This document shows positions 6,581 to 12,599 of a DNA stretch of 12,787 nucleotides, in pieces. Made by a program: the position numbers and the translations under genes. Position 1 is the first letter of the stretch, and the number at the start of each line of letters is the position of its first letter. Source of the DNA: Treponema sp. (GTDB lineage: Bacteria; Spirochaetota; Spirochaetia; Treponematales; Treponemataceae); contig JAFLSP010000041.1 in assembly GCA_022510885.1 (NCBI GenBank), positions 1 through 12,787 of the forward strand, read 5' to 3'. The notes under the pieces are model-generated. The model searched no databases. It saw nothing but the letters and a program-made list of their open reading frames with translations, and was not told where the DNA came from.

Positions 6581-8394
6581 TGCCGCGCTTCCCACGCGAC
6601 GGCAATCGTGCGCCGCTCGATGTTGGGAATACGGTGGAAGGTCAGGCAGTCGGCGCGGTGGATGATGATGCCGCGGCTGTTCGAGACATAGCCCACAATC
6701 GGCTGGGGCGGCACGGGCGCGCAGCAGCCCGCGAATTTCACCAGAAAATTCGTCGTGTCGCCGATTTGCACTTTGCCGCTGTACGCGCCGTCGCCCGCCG
6801 TTGCGCGTTCGGGCGCGGCGTTGACCGTCCTGCGCCGTTTGCGTTTTTCGTCCTGCACGGCGCGGGCGTGCTCGTTGAGCGCGGCAATCTCTGCGGCGCG
6901 CTTCGCCTCCGCCTCCCTGTCCATGAAATTCGGGTCGTTCGCGACGAGCCATGCGTGGATTTTCTGCCGCGCCTTTGACGTGCGCACGACCTTGAGCTGG
7001 TTTTCCGTGGGATGCGCCTGCGGGTTGGTGAGGATTTCGATAATCTGCGTGTTCTCAAGCGGGCGGGTAATCGGGATGATTTTGCCGTCCGCCTTTGCGC
7101 CCACGATTGTTTCTCCCACCGCGCTGTGCACGTGGTAGGCAAAGTCAATCGCCGTGCTGCCCGCCGGCAGCTGGAACACGTCTCCTTGCGGCGTGAACAC
7201 GAAAATCTCGTCGCCAAGCAGGTCGCTCTTGAGCTGCGCGAAGAAAGTCTCGTTGCTCAAATCCTGCTCTTTCAGGTGCTGCAACTGGTTCACGATGCCT
7301 AGGTCGCTGATGTCCACCTTGTCGCGGTTCGTGCCTTTTTTGTAGAGCCAGTGCGACGCGACGCCGTGCTCCGCCTTGTCGTGCATTGCCGCCGTGCGAA
7401 TCTGGATTTCGAGCGGCTTGCCCTCGCACAGCACCGTGGTGTGCAGCGACTGGTAGCCGTTCGCCTTGGGCATGGCGATGTAGTCCTTGAAGCGGCCGTC
7501 CAGCGGCTTCCACAGCCCGTGCACGATGCCGACCAGCTCGTAACATGCGGCGTTCGTCTGGCAGATGACGCGCAGCGCGAGCAGGTCATACAGTTCGTCC
7601 GCGCCCTTGTTGCGCTTGCGCATCTTCTGGTAAATCGAATAGAAGTGCTTGGCGCGGCTCGAAATCTGCACGGGAATGCCCTGTTTTTCCGCGTTTTTGT
7701 AGATGGCGTTCACGGCTTTTTCCAGGTACGCCGCGCGCTCCTCTTTTTTCTGCGCGACAATTGCCTTAATCTGCTGAAACACGTCGGGATTGCTGTACTT
7801 GAGGCTCAAGTCTTCCAGCTCGCTCTTCGTGCTCTGCATACCGAGCCGGTCGGCGAGCGGTGCCCAGATGTCGATGACTTCTGCGGCGACCATGCGGCGG
7901 CTTTTTTCGTCGATGCTCGTCAGGTTGCGCATACGGTCAAGGCGGTCCGCCAGTTTGACGAGGATGACGCGCACGTCGTCAATCATGGCGAACAGCATCT
8001 TGCGGATGGCGTCCGCCTGCTGCATCGTCTTTGAGCGGATTTTCCAGCCGGTGATTTTTGACGTGTCCGCCGTGATGCGCGCGACCGTCTCGCCGAACTG
8101 CGCGCTGATGTCGGCCTCCGTCACGCCCTCCACGTTCAGCAGGCTGTGGAACAGGCCCGCAATCAGGCAGTCCGCGTCAAGCCCGCCCTGCGCGAGGATT
8201 GCGGCGACGCGCAGGGGATGCAGGTAGTAGGGCAGCCCGCAGCCGCGCCGCAGCGACGCGGTCTTTTCGAGCAGGAACTGCCAGGCGCGCTCAAAGCGCG
8301 CGCGCTCGTCGCCGGTGTAGTCGGGGAAGGTCGCCCAGAATGCCGCAAGCAGCACGTCGGGATTGGTCTCGCTGTTGTTCGTCGTAATGTCCAT
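6577..8394 (-). CDS. rel: RSH (p)ppGpp synthetase with degenerate hydrolase domain
   Basis: A 605-residue RelA/SpoT homologue. Domain order: HD-like region (about 50-160), synthetase (about 190-355), TGS (about 394-456), a short helical segment, and a conserved-Cys/zinc-finger region (about 550-590; CCAPVPPQ at 557, DC at 582). It ends there, without the ACT/RRM domain that makes usual Rel proteins ~700 residues or longer. The synthetase looks intact: SSRAKHFYSIYQKM, YDLLALRVI, RFKD (301-304), YQSLHTT, LEIQIRT. The hydrolase site does not. The HD pair is H83-S84, the following ED is N87-V88, and RLHNMR is RLDRMR (H to D153, N to R154). I infer synthesis without hydrolysis. Translation uses ATG at 8394 with AAGGGGG seven bases upstream. 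The TAG overlaps the convergent TAA of the phosphoesterase gene. Confidence 0.93.
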   Translation of the reverse strand: MDITTNNSETNPDVLLAAFWATFPDYTGDERARFERAWQFLLEKTASLRRGCGLPYYLHPLRVAAILAQGGLDADCLIAGLFHSLLNVEGVTEADISAQFGETVARITADTSKITGWKIRSKTMQQADAIRKMLFAMIDDVRVILVKLADRLDRMRNLTSIDEKSRRMVAAEVIDIWAPLADRLGMQSTKSELEDLSLKYSNPDVFQQIKAIVAQKKEERAAYLEKAVNAIYKNAEKQGIPVQISSRAKHFYSIYQKMRKRNKGADELYDLLALRVICQTNAACYELVGIVHGLWKPLDGRFKDYIAMPKANGYQSLHTTVLCEGKPLEIQIRTAAMHDKAEHGVASHWLYKKGTNRDKVDISDLGIVNQLQHLKEQDLSNETFFAQLKSDLLGDEIFVFTPQGDVFQLPAGSTAIDFAYHVHSAVGETIVGAKADGKIIPITRPLENTQIIEILTNPQAHPTENQLKVVRTSKARQKIHAWLVANDPNFMDREAEAKRAAEIAALNEHARAVQDEKRKRRRTVNAAPERATAGDGAYSGKVQIGDTTNFLVKFAGCCAPVPPQPIVGYVSNSRGIIIHRADCLTFHRIPNIERRTIAVAWEARH

Positions 8395-8414
8395 GCCCGC
8401 GCCCCCTTTTTTTC

Positions 8415-8443
8415 ACTATAGTGCATTTTGCGCGGCGCGGCAA
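8415..8443 (-). promoter_or_regulatory. rel: Predicted sigma-70 promoter of rel
   Basis: Reading leftward, TTGCCG (8443-8438) and TATAGT (8420-8415) are 17 bp apart, 4/6 and 5/6 matches. The -10 lies in a perfect 10-bp palindrome CACTATAGTG (8414-8423). The predicted +1 is near 8408, giving a ~14-nt leader that contains the Shine-Dalgarno AAGGGGG (8408-8402). Confidence 0.55.
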
Positions 8444-8491
8444 GCGAGGGATTGGAGTCGGATGACGCAGCGCGGCGCAGACGCAGGGAAA

Positions 8492-8538
8492 ATCTGTATC
8501 ATTTTAACACAGATTGGTTGTTTCAAAATGATACAGAT
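8492..8538. promoter_or_regulatory. Double dyad, probable enhancer (UAS) for the sigma-54 promoter
   Basis: ATCTGTATCATTTT (8492-8505) is repeated exactly in inverted orientation at 8525-8538, with 19 bp between. Read another way, there are two dyads of the same form: CTGT-N11-ACAG at 8494-8512 and TTGT-N11-ACAG at 8518-8536, centres 24 bp apart. They lie about 194 and 170 bp upstream of the predicted sigma-54 +1, a typical position for an enhancer-binding activator. No T-tract follows, so it is not a terminator. Confidence 0.55.
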
Positions 8539-8578
8539 GGTGAGAATCTGCCCGCAAACGGCGGCTGACGCGGGGTTT

Positions 8579-8598
8579 TAGGGGCGCGCAAGCCCCTA
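8579..8598. other. GC-rich stem-loop
   Basis: TAGGGGC (8579-8585) pairs perfectly with GCCCCTA (8592-8598) around a GCGCAA loop. No T-tract follows on either strand. Function unknown; it may belong, with the next stem-loop, to an intergenic repeat or a small RNA. Confidence 0.45.
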
Positions 8599-8632
8599 GG
8601 TGAGGGGGTAGCGACCAACGAAGTGGGCGCGG

Positions 8633-8654
8633 AGGGGGAGACTTCCCCCTTTTT
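8633..8654 (+). terminator. Intrinsic-terminator-like hairpin upstream of hsp20
   Basis: AGGGGGA (8633-8639), loop GACT, TCCCCCT (8644-8650) and a T-run at 8650-8654 form a rightward terminator signature. No rightward gene lies upstream within 2 kb, so it may end an unannotated small transcript or insulate the sigma-54 promoter that begins 12 bp later. Confidence 0.5.
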
Positions 8655-8665
8655 GCCTGTTTTTT

Positions 8666-8689
8666 AAAGTTGGCACGCATCTTGCTATA
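8666..8689 (+). promoter_or_regulatory. Sigma-54 (RpoN) promoter of hsp20
   Basis: TTGGCACG (8670-8677), four bases, then TTGCT (8682-8686) fit the full -24/-12 consensus mrNrYTGGCACG-N4-TTGCWNNw at every defined position. GG (8672-8673) and GC (8684-8685) are separated by the required 10 bp. The predicted +1 is near 8697, leaving a 46-nt leader. No sigma-70 promoter with good spacing is seen here. Confidence 0.8.
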
Positions 8690-8719
8690 TTCTTAGTGTG
8701 CGAAAGGCACGGAACATGA

Positions 8720-8742
8720 ATCAAACCAATGGAGGTACTGAT
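8720..8742 (+). promoter_or_regulatory. hsp20 ribosome binding site in a weak hairpin
   Basis: GGAGGT (8731-8736) lies 6 bp before ATG at 8743 and decides the start. ATCA (8720-8723) can pair with TGAT (8739-8742), and ACC (8725-8727) with GGT (8734-8736), partly masking the site. A second small stem, GTGC/GCAC, lies at 8698-8710 at the start of the leader. Thermal regulation is possible but the stem is short. Confidence 0.5.
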
Positions 8743-9162
8743 ATGAACGAACTGGCACTTTTCAACCGGCTGTTTAACGGCGGCGACTTCTTCATGAAGC
8801 CGTTTGAGGCGGCGGCGGTCCCGAGCGTGGACGTGAAGGAGAACAAGGACTCCTACGTGCTCGACATGGACTTGCCCGGCAAGACCGAGAACGACGTGGA
8901 GCTGAGCCTGAAGGACGACGTGCTGACGATTGCCTCCCGCAAAGAGGAGGTCCGGGAGGAGAAGTCGGACGGCGCGGGCGCGGACAAAGGCACGTGGCTT
9001 ATCCGCGAGCGCAGGTCGAGCGGCTTTACGCGGCGCTTCTCCCTGCCGCAGGACGTGAACGCTGACGCGGTGAACGCGACGTTCAAGAACGGCGTGCTGA
9101 CGGTCGTCATGCCGCGCAAGCCGGTCGCTGAGCCGAAGAAAATCGCAATCACGGTTGCGTAA
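8743..9162 (+). CDS. Hsp20/alpha-crystallin small heat shock protein
   Basis: A 139-residue ATP-independent holdase chaperone. The alpha-crystallin domain spans about residues 26-125: it opens with PSVDVKENKDSYVLDMDLPG and closes with the family signature FKNGVLTVVMPR. The tail carries IAI at 134-136, the IxI-type motif that docks neighbouring subunits in the oligomer. The N-terminus has short aromatic segments (ALFNRLF, DFFMKPF) as in bacterial relatives. ATG at 8743 is chosen for its GGAGGT site; a GTG at 8698 in the same frame coincides with the predicted transcription start and lacks a ribosome site. The gene is monocistronic, between a sigma-54 promoter and a strong terminator. Stress control through sigma-54 would be the notable feature. 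Confidence 0.95.
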   Translation: MNELALFNRLFNGGDFFMKPFEAAAVPSVDVKENKDSYVLDMDLPGKTENDVELSLKDDVLTIASRKEEVREEKSDGAGADKGTWLIRERRSSGFTRRFSLPQDVNADAVNATFKNGVLTVVMPRKPVAEPKKIAITVA

Positions 9163-9185
9163 ACGGCGGCCATACACACTCCTTG

Positions 9186-9218
9186 TCCCGCGCTTCGTTG
9201 AAGCGCGGGATTTTTTTT
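9186..9218 (+). terminator. Strong intrinsic terminator of hsp20
   Basis: TCCCGCGCTTC (9186-9196) pairs perfectly with GAAGCGCGGGA (9200-9210) around a GTT loop, followed by T8 (9211-9218). An 11-bp GC-rich stem with a T8 tract is textbook. Its right arm and T-tract double as the -35 box and spacer of the next promoter. Confidence 0.92.
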
Positions 9219-9226
9219 GCTATACT
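9198..9226 (+). promoter_or_regulatory. Promoter of the DNA methyltransferase gene, embedded in a terminator
   Basis: TTGAAG (9198-9203) and a perfect TATACT (9221-9226) are 17 bp apart. The predicted +1 is 9233, exactly the A of the ATG, so the mRNA should be leaderless. The -35 lies in the loop and right arm of the hsp20 terminator, and the T8 tract forms part of the spacer. Confidence 0.65.
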
Positions 9227-9232
9227 GGCGGC

Positions 9233-10168
9233 ATGGCCAAGTCCCCCCGGAACAAGACGATTGACTTTTCGGAGCAGGAGGGCGCGGCATGGCTTGCGCG
9301 CTGCGTCGCCGTCTCCGCGCCCGTCGGCACGGCCGACATCACCGACAAGACGATTTGCGGCGACACCTTCCGCGTGCTGCCCTTCCTGCCGCGCGCCTGT
9401 GCCGACCTCATCATCGCCGACCCGCCCTACAATCTGTCCAAGACGTATGGCGACACGCGCTTCGGCCGGCGGTCGCAGGAATCCTACCGCGCCTACACCG
9501 AACGCTGGCTCGCGCTGACCGTGCCGCTGCTCAAGCCGACCGGCTCGCTCTACCTGTGCTGCGACTGGCGAAGCTCGATTCCGGTTTCCGCCGTGCTGAG
9601 CGCGTTTGAGGCGGCGGGCCTGCTCGTCATCCGCAACCGCATCACCTGGGAGCGCGAAAAGGGCCGCGGCGCGCGCGCGAACTGGAAGAACGGCATGGAG
9701 GACATCTGGTTCTGCACGGCGGGCAGCGACTACACGTTCAATCTGGACGCGGTGCGCCTGCGCCGCAGGGTGGTCGCCCCCTACACGCAGGACGGTCTTC
9801 CCAAGGACTGGCACGCGACGGACGGCGGACGCTTCCGCGACACCTGCCCGTCCAATTTTTGGAGCGACATCTCCGTTCCGTTCTGGTCGATGGCGGAGAA
9901 CACCGCGCACCCCGCGCAGAAAAGCGAGAAACTGCTTGCAAAACTGCTGCTCGCCTCGTCAAACGCGGGCGACCTGGTGTTCGACCCCTTCTTGGGCAGC
10001 GGAAGCACGTCCGTCGTCGCCGCAAAACTCGGCCGCCACTGGTGCGGCATCGAGCGCGAAAAACGCTACTGCGCCTGGGCGGAATACCGTCTGCACCAGG
10101 CGCGCGCCGACGCGACCATACAGGGCTTTGCGGACGGCGTGTTCTACGAGCGCAACGCTAGAACCTGA
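9233..10168 (+). CDS. Beta-class DNA methyltransferase, probably N6-adenine
   Basis: A 311-residue SAM-dependent DNA methyltransferase. Catalytic motif IV DPPYNL (63-68) precedes the SAM-binding motif I FDPFLGSGST (250-259), the beta-class order. DPPY favours N6-adenine over N4-cytosine methylation. Other landmarks are LLKPTGSLYLCCDWRSS (99-115), ITWEREKGRG (137-146) and HPAQK (226-230), a variant of HPTQK. The target-recognition region lies between the motifs; its specificity cannot be read from sequence. No restriction endonuclease gene is adjacent, so it looks solitary. The start at 9233 is preferred over an in-frame ATG at 9155, because the earlier frame overlaps hsp20 and runs through its terminator. 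It converges on the EEP gene with an 11-bp overlap of the 3' ends. Confidence 0.9.
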   Translation: MAKSPRNKTIDFSEQEGAAWLARCVAVSAPVGTADITDKTICGDTFRVLPFLPRACADLIIADPPYNLSKTYGDTRFGRRSQESYRAYTERWLALTVPLLKPTGSLYLCCDWRSSIPVSAVLSAFEAAGLLVIRNRITWEREKGRGARANWKNGMEDIWFCTAGSDYTFNLDAVRLRRRVVAPYTQDGLPKDWHATDGGRFRDTCPSNFWSDISVPFWSMAENTAHPAQKSEKLLAKLLLASSNAGDLVFDPFLGSGSTSVVAAKLGRHWCGIEREKRYCAWAEYRLHQARADATIQGFADGVFYERNART

Positions 10169-11147
10169 TGCTGCACGTGAGCGGCAGGTGGTCGCTGTAT
10201 CCCTTGCCGCTGAACACTTGGTAGCTCACGGGAACGCCCGCTTCCGTTGCCCACGCGCCGTCCGTGCGGGCGGCAAATGCCGAAAGTTCCGCGTCTCCCG
10301 CAAGAAAGAAATGGTCAATGCGCTCCCATTCGTCCCGGAAATAATAGCTTCCCGGCTCCCGCAGGTCCCCCTGCTCGTCGTACCAGGGCGAGTAGACGGG
10401 CAAACCGCGCCCGCCGCGCAGCAGCACGTTCGCCGGGTAGGACAGCGCGCCGCCGGTGCAGTCGGCAAATTCGCTGATGTTCATGTTGAAGTCGCCGCAG
10501 GCAAGCGCCGCGCCGCCCTGCGCGGAGAGCGCGCCCCCCATGCGCCGCGCGAGCACGTCCTCCTGCTGTCTGCGCCACGCCGCCGACGTTCCGTCCGTGT
10601 CGCCCGACTTGCTTTTCCAATGGTTGACGAACACGACGAGTTTCCTGCTGCCGCAAAAGACCGACACCTGCAAGAGCGGGCGCATCCGCGGCTGCTTGCC
10701 CGCCGTGCGGATGTCAAGCGCGTGCACGGAGACCTCGCCAATCGGCAGCCGCGACAGCACCGCGCAGCCGATGGACGAGCCATCGTCGCCCGCGAAGCAC
10801 GCATAGCCGTAGCGTTTGGCGACGTTGAACGTGCCGGAAAGCCGGTTCGCGATGTCGTACAGCTGCGCCTCTTTTTCCAGCTCCTCGAACACCAGCACGT
10901 CCGCGTCCAGCGTCCTGATGACTTCCGCGAGCCTGTCCAGCCGCGCCTCGTATTTTGCGCGCGTCCAGCCCGCCTTTTCGTTCCTGAACGCGCTGTACTC
11001 GTTGCCGTCGAACGTCGCGTCAAAGAACGTCTGCAAGTTCCAGTTCATCACCGTGAGCGATGCCTCCGCCCCCCGCGGCTTGCCCGCCGCGCACGACGAG
11101 ACCACGGCAAGGCAGACGCTTGCCGCCATGAGCGCAATCCGTTTCAT
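10158..11147 (-). CDS. Endonuclease/exonuclease/phosphatase (EEP) family lipoprotein
   Basis: A 329-residue protein with a lipoprotein signal (MKRIALMAASVCLAVVSSC, acylated Cys19) and a complete EEP fold. Key residues in order: N37 (NWNLQTFFD), E89 (FEELEKE), H176 (NHWKSKSGD), D219 and N221 (CGDFNMN), D278-H279 (ERIDHFFL) and D319-H320 (YSDHLPL). This is the Mg-dependent DNase I-like active site, so a secreted, membrane-anchored nuclease or phosphodiesterase/phosphatase is predicted; substrate unknown. ATG at 11147 is preferred because GGAGGT sits 4 bp upstream and the signal peptide begins there; a start 12 codons earlier lacks both. ychF ends 68 bp upstream on the same strand, with no convincing terminator between them. 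Confidence 0.9.
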   Translation of the reverse strand: MKRIALMAASVCLAVVSSCAAGKPRGAEASLTVMNWNLQTFFDATFDGNEYSAFRNEKAGWTRAKYEARLDRLAEVIRTLDADVLVFEELEKEAQLYDIANRLSGTFNVAKRYGYACFAGDDGSSIGCAVLSRLPIGEVSVHALDIRTAGKQPRMRPLLQVSVFCGSRKLVVFVNHWKSKSGDTDGTSAAWRRQQEDVLARRMGGALSAQGGAALACGDFNMNISEFADCTGGALSYPANVLLRGGRGLPVYSPWYDEQGDLREPGSYYFRDEWERIDHFFLAGDAELSAFAARTDGAWATEAGVPVSYQVFSGKGYSDHLPLTCSIRF

Positions 11148-11151
11148 GCAC

Positions 11152-11168
11152 ACCTCCGCATAGTTATA
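11152..11168 (-). promoter_or_regulatory. Ribosome site and possible -10 box of the EEP gene
   Basis: Reading leftward, TATAAC (11168-11163) is followed by GGAGGT (11157-11152) and ATG at 11147. The ribosome site is strong and settles the start. The promoter is doubtful: no -35 box is found at 16-18 bp, and the predicted leader would be only ~14 nt. Confidence 0.4.
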
Positions 11169-11215
11169 GGCGCAGGAATGCAAAAAATCCCTAAAAATGC
11201 GCGAAAAAAGCGAAT

Positions 11216-12352
11216 TTATTTCGTCACGTTGAACTTGAAGAACATCACGTCGCCGTCCTGCACGACGTATTCCTTGCCTTCCTGCCGGTACTTGCCCGCC
11301 GCCTTGATGTCCGCCTCGCTGCCGTACTTGCGCAGGTCGTCCACGGAATAGACTTCCGCCTTGATAAAGCCCTTCTCAAAGTCCGTGTGGATGACCCCCG
11401 CCGCCTGCGGCGCCTTGTCGCCGGCGTGAATCGTCCAGGCGCGGCACTCGTCCGGCCCGCCCGTAAAGAAGGTGCGCAGCCCCATCAGCCGGTACGCCGC
11501 GCGCGCGAGCGCCGCAAGCCCGCTTTCCGCAAGCCCCACGCTCGCCATAAAGTCCGCGCGCTCCGCCTCGTCCGTGATTTCCACCAGGTCGCTCTCGAAT
11601 TTGCCGCAGATGACGATGACCTCGCTCCCGTCCTGCGCGGCAATGTTCCTGACCGCCTCCACGTACTTGTTCGTGCCGCCCGCAATCGTGTCCTCGTCAA
11701 TGTTGCAGACGAACAGCTGCGGCTTTATCGTGAGCAGGTGCAGGTCGTAGATGCCCTCGCGCTCCTCGTCGGTCAGGTCCGCCATGCGCGCGCAGATGCC
11801 GTCCTGCAAGAGCGGCAGGATTTTTTCCACCGCGCTCTTGTAGCCGGCGAATTTCTTCTCTTCCTCCTTGCCCATCGCGCGAATCTGCTTGGTCACTTTC
11901 TCCTGCCGCTTGGCAATCGTCTCCAGGTCTGCCTGGCACAGCTCGTAGTTAATCGTGAGGATGTCGCTTTCCGGGTCGATGGGGGCTTCGGTCTTCGCGT
12001 CGTCGCGCACGTGCTGAATGTCGGGGTTGTCGAAGCAGCGGACGACGTGCGCGATGACGCTCGTCTCGCGGATGTTCGCAAGGAACTGGTTGCCCAGCCC
12101 CTCGCCCTTGCTCGCGCCCTTAATCAGCCCCGCGATGTCCACGAAGTCCACCGTGGCGGGAATCTTCTTTTTGGGCTGGAACACGCCCGCCATGAAGTCG
12201 AGCCGCTCGTCGGGCAGCTCCACCACGCCCACGTTCGGGTCAATCGTGCAGAACGGATAGTTCTCCGCCTGCGCAGGCGCCTTGGTCAGCGCGGAAAAGA
12301 GCGTTGATTTTCCCACGTTGGGAAGCCCGACGATGCCACAGGTCAGTTTCAT
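11216..12352 (-). CDS. ychF: YchF/OLA1 redox-regulated P-loop ATPase
   Basis: A 378-residue OBG-family P-loop protein, cytoplasmic and ribosome-associated in studied bacteria. The G1 loop is GLPNVGKS (9-16), G3 is DIAGL (72-76), and the G4 position reads NIDE (217-220) rather than NKxD, the change that gives YchF its preference for ATP over GTP. A helical coiled-coil insertion covers about 130-190 and a C-terminal TGS domain about 292-376, ending DGDVMFFKFNVTK. Length and order match the family fully. GAGGAG (12366-12361) lies 8 bp before the ATG. It may be cotranscribed with the EEP gene downstream. A terminator separates it from the 5S gene upstream. Confidence 0.97.
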   Translation of the reverse strand: MKLTCGIVGLPNVGKSTLFSALTKAPAQAENYPFCTIDPNVGVVELPDERLDFMAGVFQPKKKIPATVDFVDIAGLIKGASKGEGLGNQFLANIRETSVIAHVVRCFDNPDIQHVRDDAKTEAPIDPESDILTINYELCQADLETIAKRQEKVTKQIRAMGKEEEKKFAGYKSAVEKILPLLQDGICARMADLTDEEREGIYDLHLLTIKPQLFVCNIDEDTIAGGTNKYVEAVRNIAAQDGSEVIVICGKFESDLVEITDEAERADFMASVGLAESGLAALARAAYRLMGLRTFFTGGPDECRAWTIHAGDKAPQAAGVIHTDFEKGFIKAEVYSVDDLRKYGSEADIKAAGKYRQEGKEYVVQDGDVMFFKFNVTK

Positions 12353-12442
12353 GGTTGCTTCTCCTCAAAGGTATGCGCGCGCCCGGCGAACGCTGCCTTT
12401 CGGCTGTTTCGGAAGCCTCGGTCACCGGACTGCCGCGCGCAC

Positions 12443-12470
12443 AAAAAAACGTCCGCGCTAAGCGGACGTG
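12443..12470 (-). terminator. Intrinsic terminator of the 5S rRNA gene
   Basis: Reading leftward, ACGTCCGC (12469-12462), loop TTAGC, GCGGACGT (12456-12449) form a perfect 8-bp stem followed by a T-run at 12449-12443. It begins about 15 nt after the 3' end of 5S. Confidence 0.9.
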
Positions 12471-12484
12471 TTATATGAAACAAA

Positions 12485-12594
12485 ATACGGCAACTTTCTA
12501 CTTTCCCGCGTGAGCAGTATCATCGACGTAAAAGAGCTTGACTTCCGTGTTCGGTATGGGAACGGGTATTTCCTCTTTACTATGGTCACCGCAA
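12485..12594 (-). rRNA. rrf: 5S ribosomal RNA
   Basis: Read leftward, this ~110-nt region contains the conserved core CCGAACACGGAAGTCAAGCTC and the TACTGC...GGGAAAGTAG helix regions of bacterial 5S rRNA. Helix I closes: UGCGGUGA (12593-12586) pairs with UUGCCGUA (12493-12486), including G-U pairs. Ends are estimated from helix I and may be off by 1-3 nt. No 23S gene lies in the 190 bp upstream, so it is unlinked from the large rRNA genes at least locally. Confidence 0.93.
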
Positions 12595-12599
12595 TTGAG

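Larger units (their letters stand above)
8395..8742. other. 348-bp intergenic control region between rel and hsp20
   Basis: This gap holds, in order: the rel ribosome site and leftward promoter (8402-8443), a double dyad (8492-8538), a GC-rich stem-loop (8579-8598), a terminator-like stem-loop with a T-run (8633-8654), a sigma-54 promoter (8666-8689), and the hsp20 leader with its ribosome site. I see no convincing coding sequence and no CIRCE element (TTAGCACTC-N9-GAGTGCTAA). Confidence 0.7.

Noticed and set aside
8492..8538. Long inverted repeat taken as a terminator or mobile-element end
   Set aside because: No T-tract follows, the rel gene reads the other way, and there is no transposase or target duplication. 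Position and dyad form fit an enhancer site better.
8698..8742. GTG at 8698 as the hsp20 start (15 extra residues)
   Set aside because: It coincides with the predicted sigma-54 +1 and has no ribosome site, whereas ATG at 8743 has GGAGGT six bases upstream.
9155..9232. ATG at 9155 as the methyltransferase start
   Set aside because: It would overlap the end of hsp20 and translate through a strong terminator; the promoter places +1 at 9233.
10158..11147. EEP protein as the restriction partner of the neighbouring methyltransferase
   Set aside because: It carries a lipoprotein signal and would be outside the cytoplasm; EEP proteins are not sequence-specific restriction enzymes.
9606..11351. A 581-codon rightward open frame spanning two genes
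   Set aside because: It overlaps the methyltransferase out of frame and runs antisense to the EEP and ychF genes. Its composition is Arg/Ala-rich, as expected from shadow frames in GC-rich DNA, with no recognisable motif.
11387..12307. A 306-codon rightward open frame opposite ychF
   Set aside because: It is fully antisense to a highly conserved gene and reads as Arg/Leu/Val-rich shadow sequence.
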